Source: Bradyrhizobium sp. ARR65
GTDB taxonomy: Bacteria > Pseudomonadota > Alphaproteobacteria > Rhizobiales > Xanthobacteraceae
Reading direction: 5' to 3'
Assembly: GCF_000472385.1 (NCBI RefSeq)
Contig: NZ_AWZU01000013.1
Span: 62,001-126,000, forward strand
DNA length: 64,000 bases
Of the stretch, positions 1 to 8,850 are shown one piece after another (the first letter of the stretch is position 1; each line of letters starts with the position of its first letter). The notes under the pieces were generated by a model, which saw only the letters and a program-made list of their open reading frames with translations, was not told the origin of the DNA and made no database searches. Both the position numbers and the translations under genes were made by a program.

Positions 1-1
1 G

Positions 2-139
2 CTCGGCAGGGCCGAACTGCAGGGCATCGGTGCGGACGAGCTTCGGCACGCTTTGGCGTTTGCATGCGACTGTGCGGCGCTGACCTGCACGCGAGTGGGG
101 GCAGATCCGCCTCGCGGCGATGAGGTGGTTTGGAGATGA
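2..139 (+). CDS. PfkB-family sugar kinase, C-terminal end (partial)
   Basis: Only the last 45 codons are inside the window; the gene begins to the left. The frame reads through to a TGA at 137-139. Its tail (LAFACDCAALTCTRVGADPP) resembles the final helix and end of fructokinase/ribokinase-type PfkB kinases, where a run of small residues followed by T-R-x-GA-x-P-P is common just before the C-terminus. It lies upstream of and co-directional with the aldo/keto reductase, so it may phosphorylate a sugar or keto-deoxy sugar acid made by the following enzymes; that role is inference. The catalytic GAGD motif would lie outside the window. Confidence 0.6.
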   Translation, partial: LGRAELQGIGADELRHALAFACDCAALTCTRVGADPPRGDEVVWR

Positions 140-252
140 AGGCGTATGATGCGCTTGGTGATCGCGCCGGGCTTGCGATTAGGGGAAGCGCCTTCGGGCA
201 GCAAGACAGGCCAGCACAACTGGATGAATGAGCCAAGAGAAGGTCGTCTCAC

Positions 253-1290
253 ATGACTTTACTGTCCGCATTGCCGCGCCGCGCCTTAGGCCGGACGGGG
301 CTCAGTGTCTCGGTCCTGGGGTTCGGAACCGCGCCGCTCGGTGACCTCTATGTTCAGCTCGATGACCGTACAGCCATTGCCGCAGCGGAGCGGGCGTTCG
401 AATTGGGGATCAATCTTCTCGACACCTCTCCGCTCTACGGGCATGGACTCGCCGAACATCGCTGCGGGACTGCGATCAGGCGCGCATCGCGCGAGGAGAT
501 CGTGGTCTGCACCAAGGTGGGACGTTGGATGGATCCGATGCACGGGCGGGGCGATGGGTCGGGCTTCGTTGGCGGGCAGCCGCACCGGGCCGTGGTCGAC
601 TATTCTTATGACGGGACGATGCGTTCGGTGGAGCAGTCGCTGCTTCGGCTTGGGACCGATCGGCTGGACCTGTTGCTCATTCACGATGTCGACATTTGGA
701 CCCACGGCGCCGATGCAATCGAGGAGCGTTTTCGCGAGGCAATGGCCGGAGCCTATGTGGCGCTGGATCGGCTCCGCGGCGAGGGTGTCGTCGCGGGTAT
801 TGGCGTCGGCGTGAATGAGGCGGAGATGTGCGTGCGCTTCGCAAAGGCGGGATCGTTCGACGTGATGTTGCTGGCCGGGCGGTATTCCCTGCTGGAGCAG
901 CCGGCGCTGACTCATTTTCTGCCGCTCGCCCAGCAGCAGGGCATCGGCGTGCTGCTCGGCGGTGTCTTCAATTCGGGTATCCTGGCAACCGGCGCGGTCA
1001 GTGGCGCCAAGTACAATTATCGCGATGCGCCGCCCGAAATTCTGACCAAGGTAGCGGAGATCGAACGCGTTTGCACCGCCCATGGCGTTGCCTTGCCGAC
1101 GGCGGCGCTGCATTTTGCTCTGGGCCATCCGGCGGTGGCGTCCGTTGTACTGGGAGCGCAGGCGCCGCAGGAGGTGGAGCGCAATGCGGCTGCACTCTCG
1201 ACCAATGTGCCGGCCGCGCTTTGGGCCGATCTGAAGGCCGCACATCTGCTCGATGAAGATGCCCCTGTTCCGCTATCGGGATCGCGCTGA
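253..1290 (+). CDS. Aldo/keto reductase, likely L-fucose / D-threo-aldose 1-dehydrogenase
   Basis: A 345-aa NAD(P)-dependent aldo/keto reductase. The catalytic tetrad is visible: D57 and Y62 (DTSPLYGHG), K88 (CTKVGRW) and H144 (LLIHDVD). The HDVD and the long loop after residue 95 are typical of D-threo-aldose 1-dehydrogenase and pyridoxal-4-dehydrogenase-like members, which oxidise sugars such as L-fucose to the 1,5-lactone in the cytoplasm. The stop overlaps the start of the next gene, a lactonase-type amidohydrolase, which fits a dehydrogenase-then-lactonase pair. A GAGAAGG ribosome site lies 9-10 bases before the ATG. With FucU nearby, L-fucose is the best substrate guess, but galactose or arabinose remain possible. 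Confidence 0.75.
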   Translation: MTLLSALPRRALGRTGLSVSVLGFGTAPLGDLYVQLDDRTAIAAAERAFELGINLLDTSPLYGHGLAEHRCGTAIRRASREEIVVCTKVGRWMDPMHGRGDGSGFVGGQPHRAVVDYSYDGTMRSVEQSLLRLGTDRLDLLLIHDVDIWTHGADAIEERFREAMAGAYVALDRLRGEGVVAGIGVGVNEAEMCVRFAKAGSFDVMLLAGRYSLLEQPALTHFLPLAQQQGIGVLLGGVFNSGILATGAVSGAKYNYRDAPPEILTKVAEIERVCTAHGVALPTAALHFALGHPAVASVVLGAQAPQEVERNAAALSTNVPAALWADLKAAHLLDEDAPVPLSGSR

Positions 1291-2135
1291 TGCGGATCGA
1301 TGCGCACCAGCATGTCTGGACTCTCGCCCGCGGCGATTATGGTTGGTTGACCCCCGACCTGGCGCCGATCTATCGCGACTTCCACTTTTCCGACCTCGCG
1401 CCGCATCTCTCGGCGGCCGGCATCGACGGAACGATCCTGGTGCAGGCCGCCCCGACCGACGCAGAGACTCGATTTCTGCTCGATGTCGCCGAAGGAGCTG
1501 AGATTGTGCGCGGCGTGGTCGGCTGGACCGACTTCGATGCCGCGGATGGCGTGGCGCGGATCGATCAACTCGCGGCGCAACGACTACTGGTCGGCTTGCG
1601 ACCGATGGTGCAGGACATCGCCGATGATGATTGGCTGCTTGGTCTACACTTGGCGCCGCTGTTCTCGGCGATGGCGGGACACGATCTGGTGTTCGATGCG
1701 CTGGTGCTGCCGCATCATTTGCCGCGATTGTTGCGCGTGGTCGAGCGCCATCCGAACCTGCAATTCGTGCTGGATCATTGCGGCAAGCCGCGGCTTGCGA
1801 CCGGCGATCTTGCGATGTGGCAACGCGACATCGCGCTGCTTGCCGAACGGCCGAATATCGTTTGCAAATTGTCGGGACTGGTGACGGAGGCAGCAAAGGA
1901 CTGGCAAGTCGCGGATCTGCGCCAGGCCGTGGATCACGTGCGTGCCTGCTTCGGGCCGCAGCGCATCCTATGGGGAAGCGATTGGCCGGTGGTCAATCTG
2001 GCGGGAGGCTATGCAAGATGGTTCGCTGCCGCCGAAACCCTGCTGGCAGATCTGTCGGCTGGGGAAAGGGCAGGCGTGTTCGGCGAGAACGCAGCTCGCA
2101 TCTATCTCTCCAAACGAGGGCGGCGGGCGCGTTGA
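1290..2135 (+). CDS. Amidohydrolase-2 family sugar lactonase (L-fuconolactonase-like)
   Basis: A 281-aa member of the amidohydrolase-2 (COG3618) family. The metal-binding H6-x-H8 sits at the N-terminus, H163 lies in LDHCGKP, and D231 lies in WGSDWP, the family's catalytic aspartate context. L-fuconolactonase and L-rhamnonolactonase belong here and hydrolyse sugar lactones to aldonic acids. It overlaps the preceding aldo/keto reductase stop (GCTGATGCGG), showing translational coupling. Together they would turn L-fucose into L-fuconate. The next pathway steps (dehydratase, dehydrogenase) are not in this window. It ends 5 bases before the end of a convergent ABC permease gene. Confidence 0.75.
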   Translation: MRIDAHQHVWTLARGDYGWLTPDLAPIYRDFHFSDLAPHLSAAGIDGTILVQAAPTDAETRFLLDVAEGAEIVRGVVGWTDFDAADGVARIDQLAAQRLLVGLRPMVQDIADDDWLLGLHLAPLFSAMAGHDLVFDALVLPHHLPRLLRVVERHPNLQFVLDHCGKPRLATGDLAMWQRDIALLAERPNIVCKLSGLVTEAAKDWQVADLRQAVDHVRACFGPQRILWGSDWPVVNLAGGYARWFAAAETLLADLSAGERAGVFGENAARIYLSKRGRRAR

Positions 2136-2140
2136 GGCTC

Positions 2141-3067
2141 CTACTTCCCTGCGCCTGTGGTCAAGCCGCTGACGATATAGCGCTCGAGGAAAATTCCGAC
2201 CAGCACGAGCGGGGCGATCGCCGCAGTCGACAGCGCCGCCATTGACCACCAGTTGATCCCCTGCGAGCCGGTCTGGCTGGCCACCATGACGGGCAGAGTT
2301 TTAGCGTCCGTGCTCGTCAGCAGCGCAGCGAAGAAATATTCGTTCCAGCACAGCACGAGCGAGAGGACGAAAGCCGCTCCCATTCCGGGTACCGCAAGCG
2401 GCAGGATGATGCGAAGGAACGCGCCCCAGACCGACAGGCCGTCGACGAAGGCGGCTTCGTCCAGCTCGACCGGGATCGAGTTGAATTGGTCACGCATGAT
2501 CCAGATGACGATCGGCAGCACCGTCAACGTGTAGAGCAGGATCAAGCCAAATCTCGTGTCGAGCAGCGATAATGCCTTGTAGAGAACGAGGAACGGCAAA
2601 GCCAGGACGACTGGTGGCAGGATCAACTGCGACATGAAAAAGAACAGTATGTCATCATTGCGCATCCAGGCGAACTTGTAGCGGAAGCGGCTAAGGCCAT
2701 AGGCTGCTAGCGAGCCGAGTATGAGCGCCAGCGTCGATGCGCCGACCGAGGTGATCACACTATTCTCGAACCGGCTCATGAACTCGTCGCGGGCCGTGGA
2801 TGTCCCCAGAAGCGTGTCCGGCGACAGTCCGATGGAGCGCCAGCCTTTCCAATCGGGCTGAAAATCCAGCCAGGGGATCAGGTGACCTTGCGTCACATCA
2901 ACGGCTGATTTGAACGAAGTGGTAACTGTCCAATAAATGGGAAACAGGCAGATGAATGCCCAGAACAGCAATGCGCTGTAAATCAGGGCTCGGCTCAGGA
3001 GCCGTTTCACCCTCCATCGGTTGTGATGCTTTCGGACCGTCGTTGAGGCTGGACTGGAGCTGGACAA
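2141..3067 (-). CDS. Carbohydrate ABC transporter permease (MalG/CUT1 type)
   Basis: A 308-aa inner-membrane permease with about six transmembrane segments. The cytoplasmic EAA loop that contacts the ATPase is clear near the C-terminal third (LDEAAFVDGLSVWGAFLRI). It begins 13 bases downstream of the partner permease gene on the same strand, as usual for MalF/MalG pairs. No ATP-binding gene follows in this operon; the MsmK/UgpC-type ATPase is missing here and must be supplied from elsewhere. The gene ends next to the convergent lactonase gene with only 5 bases between them. Confidence 0.85.
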   Translation of the reverse strand: MSSSSPASTTVRKHHNRWRVKRLLSRALIYSALLFWAFICLFPIYWTVTTSFKSAVDVTQGHLIPWLDFQPDWKGWRSIGLSPDTLLGTSTARDEFMSRFENSVITSVGASTLALILGSLAAYGLSRFRYKFAWMRNDDILFFFMSQLILPPVVLALPFLVLYKALSLLDTRFGLILLYTLTVLPIVIWIMRDQFNSIPVELDEAAFVDGLSVWGAFLRIILPLAVPGMGAAFVLSLVLCWNEYFFAALLTSTDAKTLPVMVASQTGSQGINWWSMAALSTAAIAPLVLVGIFLERYIVSGLTTGAGK

Positions 3068-3080
3068 TCGAGCAACTCCC

Positions 3081-4199
3081 TTACACGACTTTCTGTGTCC
3101 AGCGCCTGGAGAGGCGCAGCAACAGGCTCAGGAAAACGACGATCAGGAGAAGATAGAAGATGGCGAGTCCGGTGCCGTAGCCGACGTTCGATCGATCGCG
3201 GTAAACGCGGTAAATGAAGCTCGAGACCGTGTCGGTCGCGCCGCCGGGGCCGCCCGCTGTTACGTTGATCACGATATCAGCGAGCTTCAATTTGAAGATG
3301 ATCCGGATGATGAGGACGGTGACGCTCACCGGCAGCATGATCGGAAAGACCACATGCCAGAACGACTGCCAACCATTCGCGCCATCGACCTTGGCCGCTT
3401 CCAGGACTTCCTTGGGCATCGCCTGCAGCCCGGCGAGCAGGATGATCATGACGAATGGAATAGATACCCACGCATCCATCGCCTCTATGCTCAGCCACGC
3501 AATCCAGGGGTGCGCGAAAAATGCCGGATTGTCCCATCCCAGAGCGCGCGCCAGCGTGGCCGCCGGGCCAAAGCGGTACTCCATGAGCGACTTGCCGATC
3601 ATCCAGCTCACCGCAACGGGACTGAGCATCATGGGCAGCAGGAAAACGACACGAAGGAACCTCCGTCCCCGTATCTCGGCGTTCAGCAATAAAGCCAATC
3701 CGAATGCGATCGCATACTCGCCAAGCACGGCCACCGTGTAGAAGACCATGTTGCGGAGCGCGTTCCAGTAATAATCGTCGTCGAACAATCCGATGAGATT
3801 GTTGAGGCCGTTGAAGTGCGGGCCTTCGAGCGAACTGAGATTCCAGTCCAACGTGGCGATATAAAACCCGAACACCGTCGGAAAGATCACCACGGCAATG
3901 GTGAACAAGGCCGCCGGGAGCAGGAACAGCGTGCGCTGGCCGCGCTCGCCTCGGACCATGACCTGTCCGATCCCCAACGCGACCGCCCAGACAAGATAGG
4001 CATAGAGGAGGGGGCGCCAATTGGAGAACCCGGCCGTGATCGCGCCCGTCGTATGAAGGATTTGGATAAGAAGCACAGTCAGGGCGCCCAGCGAGGCGAC
4101 CGCAATCAGCGCGCGTCCCGCCCTCTTCCTTCCGACGAGCTTACGGTGTGGTCGAGGTTTGTGGTGGCGGCCATCCGCAGCGGCTGACGATTTCTGCAT
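3081..4199 (-). CDS. Carbohydrate ABC transporter permease (MalF/CUT1 type)
   Basis: A 372-aa inner-membrane permease. After a basic N-terminus it has about eight hydrophobic segments, two more than the core six, so the first two (about residues 28-75) are an N-terminal extension as in MalF-like proteins. The EAA loop is near residues 290-310 (VLEAAKVDGANGWQSFW). It forms a heterodimer with the next permease and works with the exported binding protein encoded just upstream on the same strand. Intergenic spacing to that binding-protein gene is 112 bases. Confidence 0.85.
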   Translation of the reverse strand: MQKSSAAADGRHHKPRPHRKLVGRKRAGRALIAVASLGALTVLLIQILHTTGAITAGFSNWRPLLYAYLVWAVALGIGQVMVRGERGQRTLFLLPAALFTIAVVIFPTVFGFYIATLDWNLSSLEGPHFNGLNNLIGLFDDDYYWNALRNMVFYTVAVLGEYAIAFGLALLLNAEIRGRRFLRVVFLLPMMLSPVAVSWMIGKSLMEYRFGPAATLARALGWDNPAFFAHPWIAWLSIEAMDAWVSIPFVMIILLAGLQAMPKEVLEAAKVDGANGWQSFWHVVFPIMLPVSVTVLIIRIIFKLKLADIVINVTAGGPGGATDTVSSFIYRVYRDRSNVGYGTGLAIFYLLLIVVFLSLLLRLSRRWTQKVV

Positions 4200-4311
4200 G
4201 AAGGGTGCACTCTACCACATTGGGCCTGTCCCCTTGAGAGGGAATTGGCTTGGCTGGTCCGCTAGGCACTAGCCAAGCCTATGGTCTGCCGACTGAGAGA
4301 CGAACAGGAAA

Positions 4312-5973
4312 CTAGGCGCCGAGAGACGCCTTGTAGAGCGCAATCTGCTTTTCGCGACCGAGCTGGTCGGTCAGCTTTTCCCACGCCGTCGCGATGTTGT
4401 TTGCACCGGTCTGCGCGTCGTACTGGCCGGCAAATATCTTCGTCAGTTCGTCCTCCGCTATGCTGTAGTATTGGAAGATGCCGGGAATGCGCGGCTCGAC
4501 CGCCCGGTTCGGGTGGTTGTAGGAGCCGAGCTGCGAGTTCAGATACGAGGTGATGTATTTCCGGTCGTAACCCGCCGCCACCCATTCGTCGATCTTGAAG
4601 TGGCTGGTGCGGTGGACTTGGAATCCGGATGGATACATCACGGTCCAGAGCGACAGATCCTTGCCGCCGAGATGCGCCGCGGCGCTCCACGCGGCCTTGT
4701 GTTTACGCTCATCGCTATTGACCCGTGCCATGACATAGATGCCCCAGCCGAGATAAGCGCAGTTCGGAGCATGGTTCGGGCCGCTCGCGAGCTTTTCCCA
4801 TTTGCCGGTCTTGGAATTGTACACGTCGTCCGATCCGGGCAGAATGTCGAACCCGACGACGTCGCCGACCACGGACGTATCGCTCGCCTTTGCCACTTGG
4901 CCGATATCTCCCCACCAGGGAATCATCGAGCCAATGCCGGCCAGGAATTGCTGGAAGCCGGTGGTATTCGGATCGGCGTTGAGCTGATCGGCCGGCTCGG
5001 ACGGCAGCGCGTCGATGACATCCTGAATGGCGCGAACCCAGGCTGGATTGTTGATGCGGGGCTTCATCGTGTCCACGTCAAACAGCCATGCCTTGTCGTC
5101 CGGATGCTTGGCATAGGCGGTGGCGCGGCTGCCCAGGAAATAAAAGCCAAACCCGCCCCATGGCTTCGGCGCATCGAGATAGCCGTAGGCATTCTGGCCC
5201 TTGAATTTCTTGCCCTTGAGGAATTTGGTCACGGCCTGGACCTGCTGCCAGGTCTTTGGTACGCCCCATTCACTCTGATTGCCCGCATCTTTCCAGGCCT
5301 TGGCGAGACCAGGATCGGAAAAGTAGTCGGTCCTGTAATTGAAGTTGTGGCAATCGCCGTCGATCGTCACGCGATAGGTCTTGCCGTTCCAGGTTCCGAC
5401 CGGCGGCTTCAGGTAGTCGACATAATCGTCGATATCGATCTGCTTCTTCACCCAATCCGGCATCTCCGATGCCAGCCCCTTGCCGCACACGTCGCCCTCG
5501 AACGGCGCGCCCATTTCAAGGATGTCGAAATCGACCGTTCCGGTCGCGATCGCCTGTTGCAGGCGCGGATTGTAGTCGGCCTGGGCGAGGTCGATCCAGG
5601 AAATCTTCGCGCCTGTGTAAGCTTCCCATGGTTTCAGGAAACCACGGAAGAGCAGGTTATGTAGGTTCTGATTGTTAAGTCCCATAAAGGAGAGTTCGAC
5701 TCCCCTGAACTCTCCTGCCTGAACGTTCGCCTTGGTGGGGCCGAGGCAAAGCTCGCCCACCTTCTGCCAATCAGCGTCGGTGGGAGCACCTTTACCCACG
5801 CCGGGAATTTGCGAGATCTGCGCGCGCAGATTGTCTTGCGCCAGCGCACGGCTGGTCAACGCGCCGAGACCGCCGGTTGAACCCAAGGCGGCAGCGCCCA
5901 CTGCTCCCTTGAGGACAGCGCGTCTGTTCGGTTGCATTTGCGGATGCTGGTCGCGCTCTTGCTGTTCCACCAC
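4312..5973 (-). CDS. Extracellular solute-binding protein of sugar ABC transporter, Tat-exported
   Basis: A 553-aa periplasmic binding protein (bacterial extracellular family 1), larger than the usual 400-450 aa. The N-terminus carries a twin-arginine signal (NRRAVLKG, then a small-residue hydrophobic stretch ending ALA before QDN), so the folded protein is probably exported by Tat. The start is a GTG at 5973 preceded by AGGGAGG; a second GTG follows directly and an ATG lies 12 codons on. It is the first gene of the binding protein-permease-permease run, and FucU lies upstream on the same strand, so the cargo is probably L-fucose or a fucose-containing saccharide (inference). Confidence 0.8.
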   Translation of the reverse strand: MVEQQERDQHPQMQPNRRAVLKGAVGAAALGSTGGLGALTSRALAQDNLRAQISQIPGVGKGAPTDADWQKVGELCLGPTKANVQAGEFRGVELSFMGLNNQNLHNLLFRGFLKPWEAYTGAKISWIDLAQADYNPRLQQAIATGTVDFDILEMGAPFEGDVCGKGLASEMPDWVKKQIDIDDYVDYLKPPVGTWNGKTYRVTIDGDCHNFNYRTDYFSDPGLAKAWKDAGNQSEWGVPKTWQQVQAVTKFLKGKKFKGQNAYGYLDAPKPWGGFGFYFLGSRATAYAKHPDDKAWLFDVDTMKPRINNPAWVRAIQDVIDALPSEPADQLNADPNTTGFQQFLAGIGSMIPWWGDIGQVAKASDTSVVGDVVGFDILPGSDDVYNSKTGKWEKLASGPNHAPNCAYLGWGIYVMARVNSDERKHKAAWSAAAHLGGKDLSLWTVMYPSGFQVHRTSHFKIDEWVAAGYDRKYITSYLNSQLGSYNHPNRAVEPRIPGIFQYYSIAEDELTKIFAGQYDAQTGANNIATAWEKLTDQLGREKQIALYKASLGA

Positions 5974-6338
5974 GAAACCTCCCTGTTCTCATGTTTTCGC
6001 CCTGAGCACCGTTCTGAAGACATGACGCTCGCGGACTTGTTGCGCCTTCCGCTTCGGTTGCGTAACGCGGACAGGGGTGACAGAGGCCTTTTCGAGTATG
6101 CAGCAGGCCTCATCCAAGTCAACGATCGCGGTCGCAGAGTCCATTGATCGCGCGGAGCGCCGTCACCGTATGCGGCGCTGCAAGATGGGTAAAGGTCTGC
6201 GATCCGCCGAGATCGCTCGGCGGAACGGATGCGCTTGGCAATGGCGACAGGCCCTGAGAAACTTCCCTTTTGCGCGATGAGTAGCGAGCACGAGAGCGCG
6301 CCTCGACCGCCTCGCCGGCCTCCGGTCGATACCTTCAG
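5974..6338. other. Intergenic region between fucU and the sugar-binding-protein gene
   Basis: There are 365 bases without a convincing gene. The stretch holds the ribosome site of the binding-protein gene and a promoter-like TTGACT/CATACT pair. Reading frames here are short and have no recognisable family features. Confidence 0.6.
6095..6122 (-). promoter_or_regulatory. Candidate sigma-70 promoter for the sugar ABC operon
   Basis: On the minus strand TTGACT is followed 16 bases later by CATACT. The element lies about 120 bases upstream of the GTG start of the binding-protein gene, inside a gene-free stretch. Match to consensus is good at -35 and moderate at -10; it is a pattern match only. 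Confidence 0.35.
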
Positions 6339-6794
6339 CTAAGCCGCGTCGGGCGCGATGACGCCCTTTTTGAAGACAAAGCAGCCGTAGAAGCGGCGTT
6401 CGCCGGTTTGAATGACGCAATATGCCTTTTTCGCGAGTTCATAGAAGGCAAACCGCTCGGTCGAACCCATTGGAAATGGGCGCCCCTCTGCAGCATCGAT
6501 CTCCTTCTGCACCTCGGCCTGGACAGGGGGAACCTCGTCGGGCTGGCCGACGATCTCCATCCGCAAGACGGGTTTGTCGACAAAGGAATCGAGCGGCAGG
6601 ACCGAAAGTATCGCGCGCGCCGCCCGGCCCGCGGTGACGTTATCGATCCGAAGGAGGCGTCCCAGCCCGCTCTGGCGAGCGATCGCATCGGCCGGAAAAT
6701 TCGCATCGCAAAGGACGAGGTCGTCACCGTGGCCCATGGCCCGCAACGCGTAAAGAACATCCGCATTGAGAATTGGATCGATCGATTTAAGCAT
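6339..6794 (-). CDS. fucU: L-fucose mutarotase (RbsD/FucU family)
   Basis: A 151-aa cytoplasmic protein of the RbsD/FucU family that interconverts alpha and beta anomers of L-fucose (or a related 6-deoxyhexose). The conserved N-terminal signature is present: LYALRAMGHGDDLVLCDANFP, with catalytic H22 and D30, and the C-terminal Y/F-G-C-F segment follows. The start is the ATG at 6794, preceded by GGGAG; a longer in-frame reading upstream lacks family similarity. FucU rather than RbsD is preferred because of its length and the neighbouring fucose-type dehydrogenase and lactonase. It lies upstream of the ABC importer on the same strand. Confidence 0.85.
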   Translation of the reverse strand: MLKSIDPILNADVLYALRAMGHGDDLVLCDANFPADAIARQSGLGRLLRIDNVTAGRAARAILSVLPLDSFVDKPVLRMEIVGQPDEVPPVQAEVQKEIDAAEGRPFPMGSTERFAFYELAKKAYCVIQTGERRFYGCFVFKKGVIAPDAA

Positions 6795-7061
6795 GCTGCC
6801 GCTCCCTCGAACTCGACGGGCTTTCTTGGTCGATTGACTGCTCCACCCATTCGCCGTCTCTGCCAACTATAGAACATGGATTGCCCGCACAGCCAGCCCG
6901 ATACACCCGAGCGCGCGCAAGCTGCCGCTCGGCGCATCGTCTGACTAGCGGTGGATGCCGGCGCGGTAGTGGCGAGCAGCATTGCGGCAACGCGAACAGC
7001 CCATATCAGGTGCTTGGCGAAGGTCCGCTGTCCGATGATGAGGGAGCCGGGCCGACGGCGA

Positions 7062-7443
7062 TCACGCGATCACCTTGCCCGGATTCATCAGTTGTCGGGA
7101 TCAAAGGCCTGCTTAAGAAGCTTAAGCGCGTTCAGCTCTAGGGCGGCATCGGCACGTCCGATGAACTCAGGCACCCGCGAGACCGGGACCGAGACGTCGT
7201 GCTTGATGCCGGCACCGCCCGCCTTCTGCGCTTCGGCCTGACCTTCGCGAAGGAGCCAGAGGCGCCGGCGCTGCGCCTCCGAATCCGCGAGCACGCCATC
7301 GATCAGGAGGCCCTTGTCCATCGCCTCCGACAGCATCTGCCGTCGAAAGAGATGCAATAACGATCGAGCTTGGCATCCTGCTCGATCAAGTCTTGAGGTC
7401 CCAGGATTGCGCGCAGCCGCTCGCCAAGCTCGTCCGTCAGCAT
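7062..7443 (-). pseudogene. Decayed FAD-linked oxidase (GlcD / D-2-hydroxyacid dehydrogenase family)
   Basis: The remnant joins the two ends of a gene normally about 450-480 codons long. From the ATG at 7443 (site GGGAGAA just upstream) about 36 codons read as a family N-terminus (LRAILGPQDLIEQDAKLDRY). Near 7340 this breaks, and a different frame continues with the C-terminal FAD-oxidase segment (GIKHDVSVPVSRVPEFIG, then LLKQAFDPDN). The final NLMNPGKVIA motif is itself split by a one-base loss at about 7088, after DPDN, giving an early TGA. The central FAD-binding and substrate domains are absent. It follows the FMN hydroxyacid dehydrogenase gene by 50 bases on the same strand, so the two once formed a hydroxyacid oxidation operon. 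Confidence 0.7.
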
Positions 7444-7492
7444 TTCTCCCGTTGCGATGATGTACACGATCGCTGCTTTTCCCTGCGCGCAG

Positions 7493-8767
7493 TCAGGTAA
7501 AATCGAAAGCGCTGCCGTGGCGGCGCGTCAGCGTGGTTAGGGCGTCGAGCGATGGCGCCCCGAGTTGGCCCATCGCGGTCTCCAGCTCTTCCTTCAAAAG
7601 TCCGGCAACATAGGCCGCGCCTCTGTCACCGAGTGCACCAAGGCCGAGAAGGAATGCGCGGCCTGCAAACGTGCCGCGGGCTCCGAGCGCAATGGCACGC
7701 GCCGCGTCCAGGCCCGATCGTATGCCGCTGTCAAACAGGAGCGTGGCTCTTGTCCCGACGCTTGCAGCGATGGCAGGCAGGACATCGATCGCAGCAGGGG
7801 CCGCATCGAGCTGGCGACCTCCGTGATTGGAAACCAGGACCCCATCCACTCCCACTGCAATGGCCTCTTCGGCGTCGGCAGGATGCAGCACGCCTTTCAC
7901 GATCAGTGCACCCGACCAGGCATTGCGCATTCGTTTCACGGTATCCCATGAAAACGTGCCCTTGATCTGGCTCTGCACGAAGCCGGCGGTTCTTGCCAGG
8001 GTCGCCGGCCTTTTGACGTAGCGTTCCATATTGCGAAAGGCCGGCGCGCCCTCTTTGCCGAGCGCCAATAGCCAGGCTGGCGACGACGCCATCTCGAAGA
8101 GGGTCTTCGCCGTGGGGCGGAACGGTATGACCAGGCCGTTGCGCAGATCGCGCGGCCGCTTGGAGCGAACCGGCGCATCCAAAGTCGCGGCAAGCACACG
8201 CACGCCGGCCGCTCCGGCCCGCCTGATCAGATCGAAGGTCACGGCGTGGTCATTTGCCGGCAGGCCGTACAGCTGAAACCAGGCGTAGGGACCGGCGAGC
8301 TCCGCGACGTGCTCGATCGCAGCGGTAGCAAGCGTGCCCGCGATATAGGGAATTCTCGCTTGAGCGGCAGCCGCTGCAAGAATCTTGGTGGCGCCGGGCC
8401 AGATGATGCCATCGACTCCCACTGGAGAAATGCCGATCGGTGCCGCGCAGCGGACGCCGAACAGCTCAACCTCCGTGCTGACCGATTCAGGCGTGCCATA
8501 GCGCGGGATCAATTCGACCGTATCGAGCGCCTGCCGATTACGTATCATATTCAAGTCGCCACCCGTGCCGCCCTCGAGAAAATCGAAGGCAAAGCGCGGA
8601 ATCCGGCTGCGGGCGCGGCGCTCAACGTCGTCCAGCGTCGGCAGCCGCCGACGCAGGCGTGCTTCGGGGCTGGTCGCGCTGCCGGCACCCCAGGCCTGCA
8701 CGTGTGGCGATGCGGTGCGGCGGAGATCGCCCGACATGAGAAGCGCCCATTGGTTGCGTGACGGCAC
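7493..8767 (-). CDS. FMN-dependent alpha-hydroxyacid dehydrogenase (LldD / glycolate oxidase family)
   Basis: A 424-aa TIM-barrel flavoenzyme that oxidises L-2-hydroxyacids such as L-lactate, glycolate or mandelate to 2-oxoacids. Visible hallmarks are K291 (LIVKGVL), the active-site SNHGGRQLD at 313-321 with catalytic H315, and the FMN phosphate loop DSGIRSG at 346-352. It has about 25-30 extra N-terminal residues compared with short family members, and an ATG at codon 11 could be the true start. It sits downstream of the LysR gene on the same strand (83-base gap) and upstream of a decayed FAD oxidase. The substrate cannot be read from sequence. Confidence 0.85.
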   Translation of the reverse strand: MPSRNQWALLMSGDLRRTASPHVQAWGAGSATSPEARLRRRLPTLDDVERRARSRIPRFAFDFLEGGTGGDLNMIRNRQALDTVELIPRYGTPESVSTEVELFGVRCAAPIGISPVGVDGIIWPGATKILAAAAAQARIPYIAGTLATAAIEHVAELAGPYAWFQLYGLPANDHAVTFDLIRRAGAAGVRVLAATLDAPVRSKRPRDLRNGLVIPFRPTAKTLFEMASSPAWLLALGKEGAPAFRNMERYVKRPATLARTAGFVQSQIKGTFSWDTVKRMRNAWSGALIVKGVLHPADAEEAIAVGVDGVLVSNHGGRQLDAAPAAIDVLPAIAASVGTRATLLFDSGIRSGLDAARAIALGARGTFAGRAFLLGLGALGDRGAAYVAGLLKEELETAMGQLGAPSLDALTTLTRRHGSAFDFT

Positions 8768-8850
8768 TTCTCATAGGATGCATCCGGTCATCACCGCAAA
8801 TAATTAGGGATGATGACTGCGATAGCTTCGAATGATTGCCGGCGGACTGG

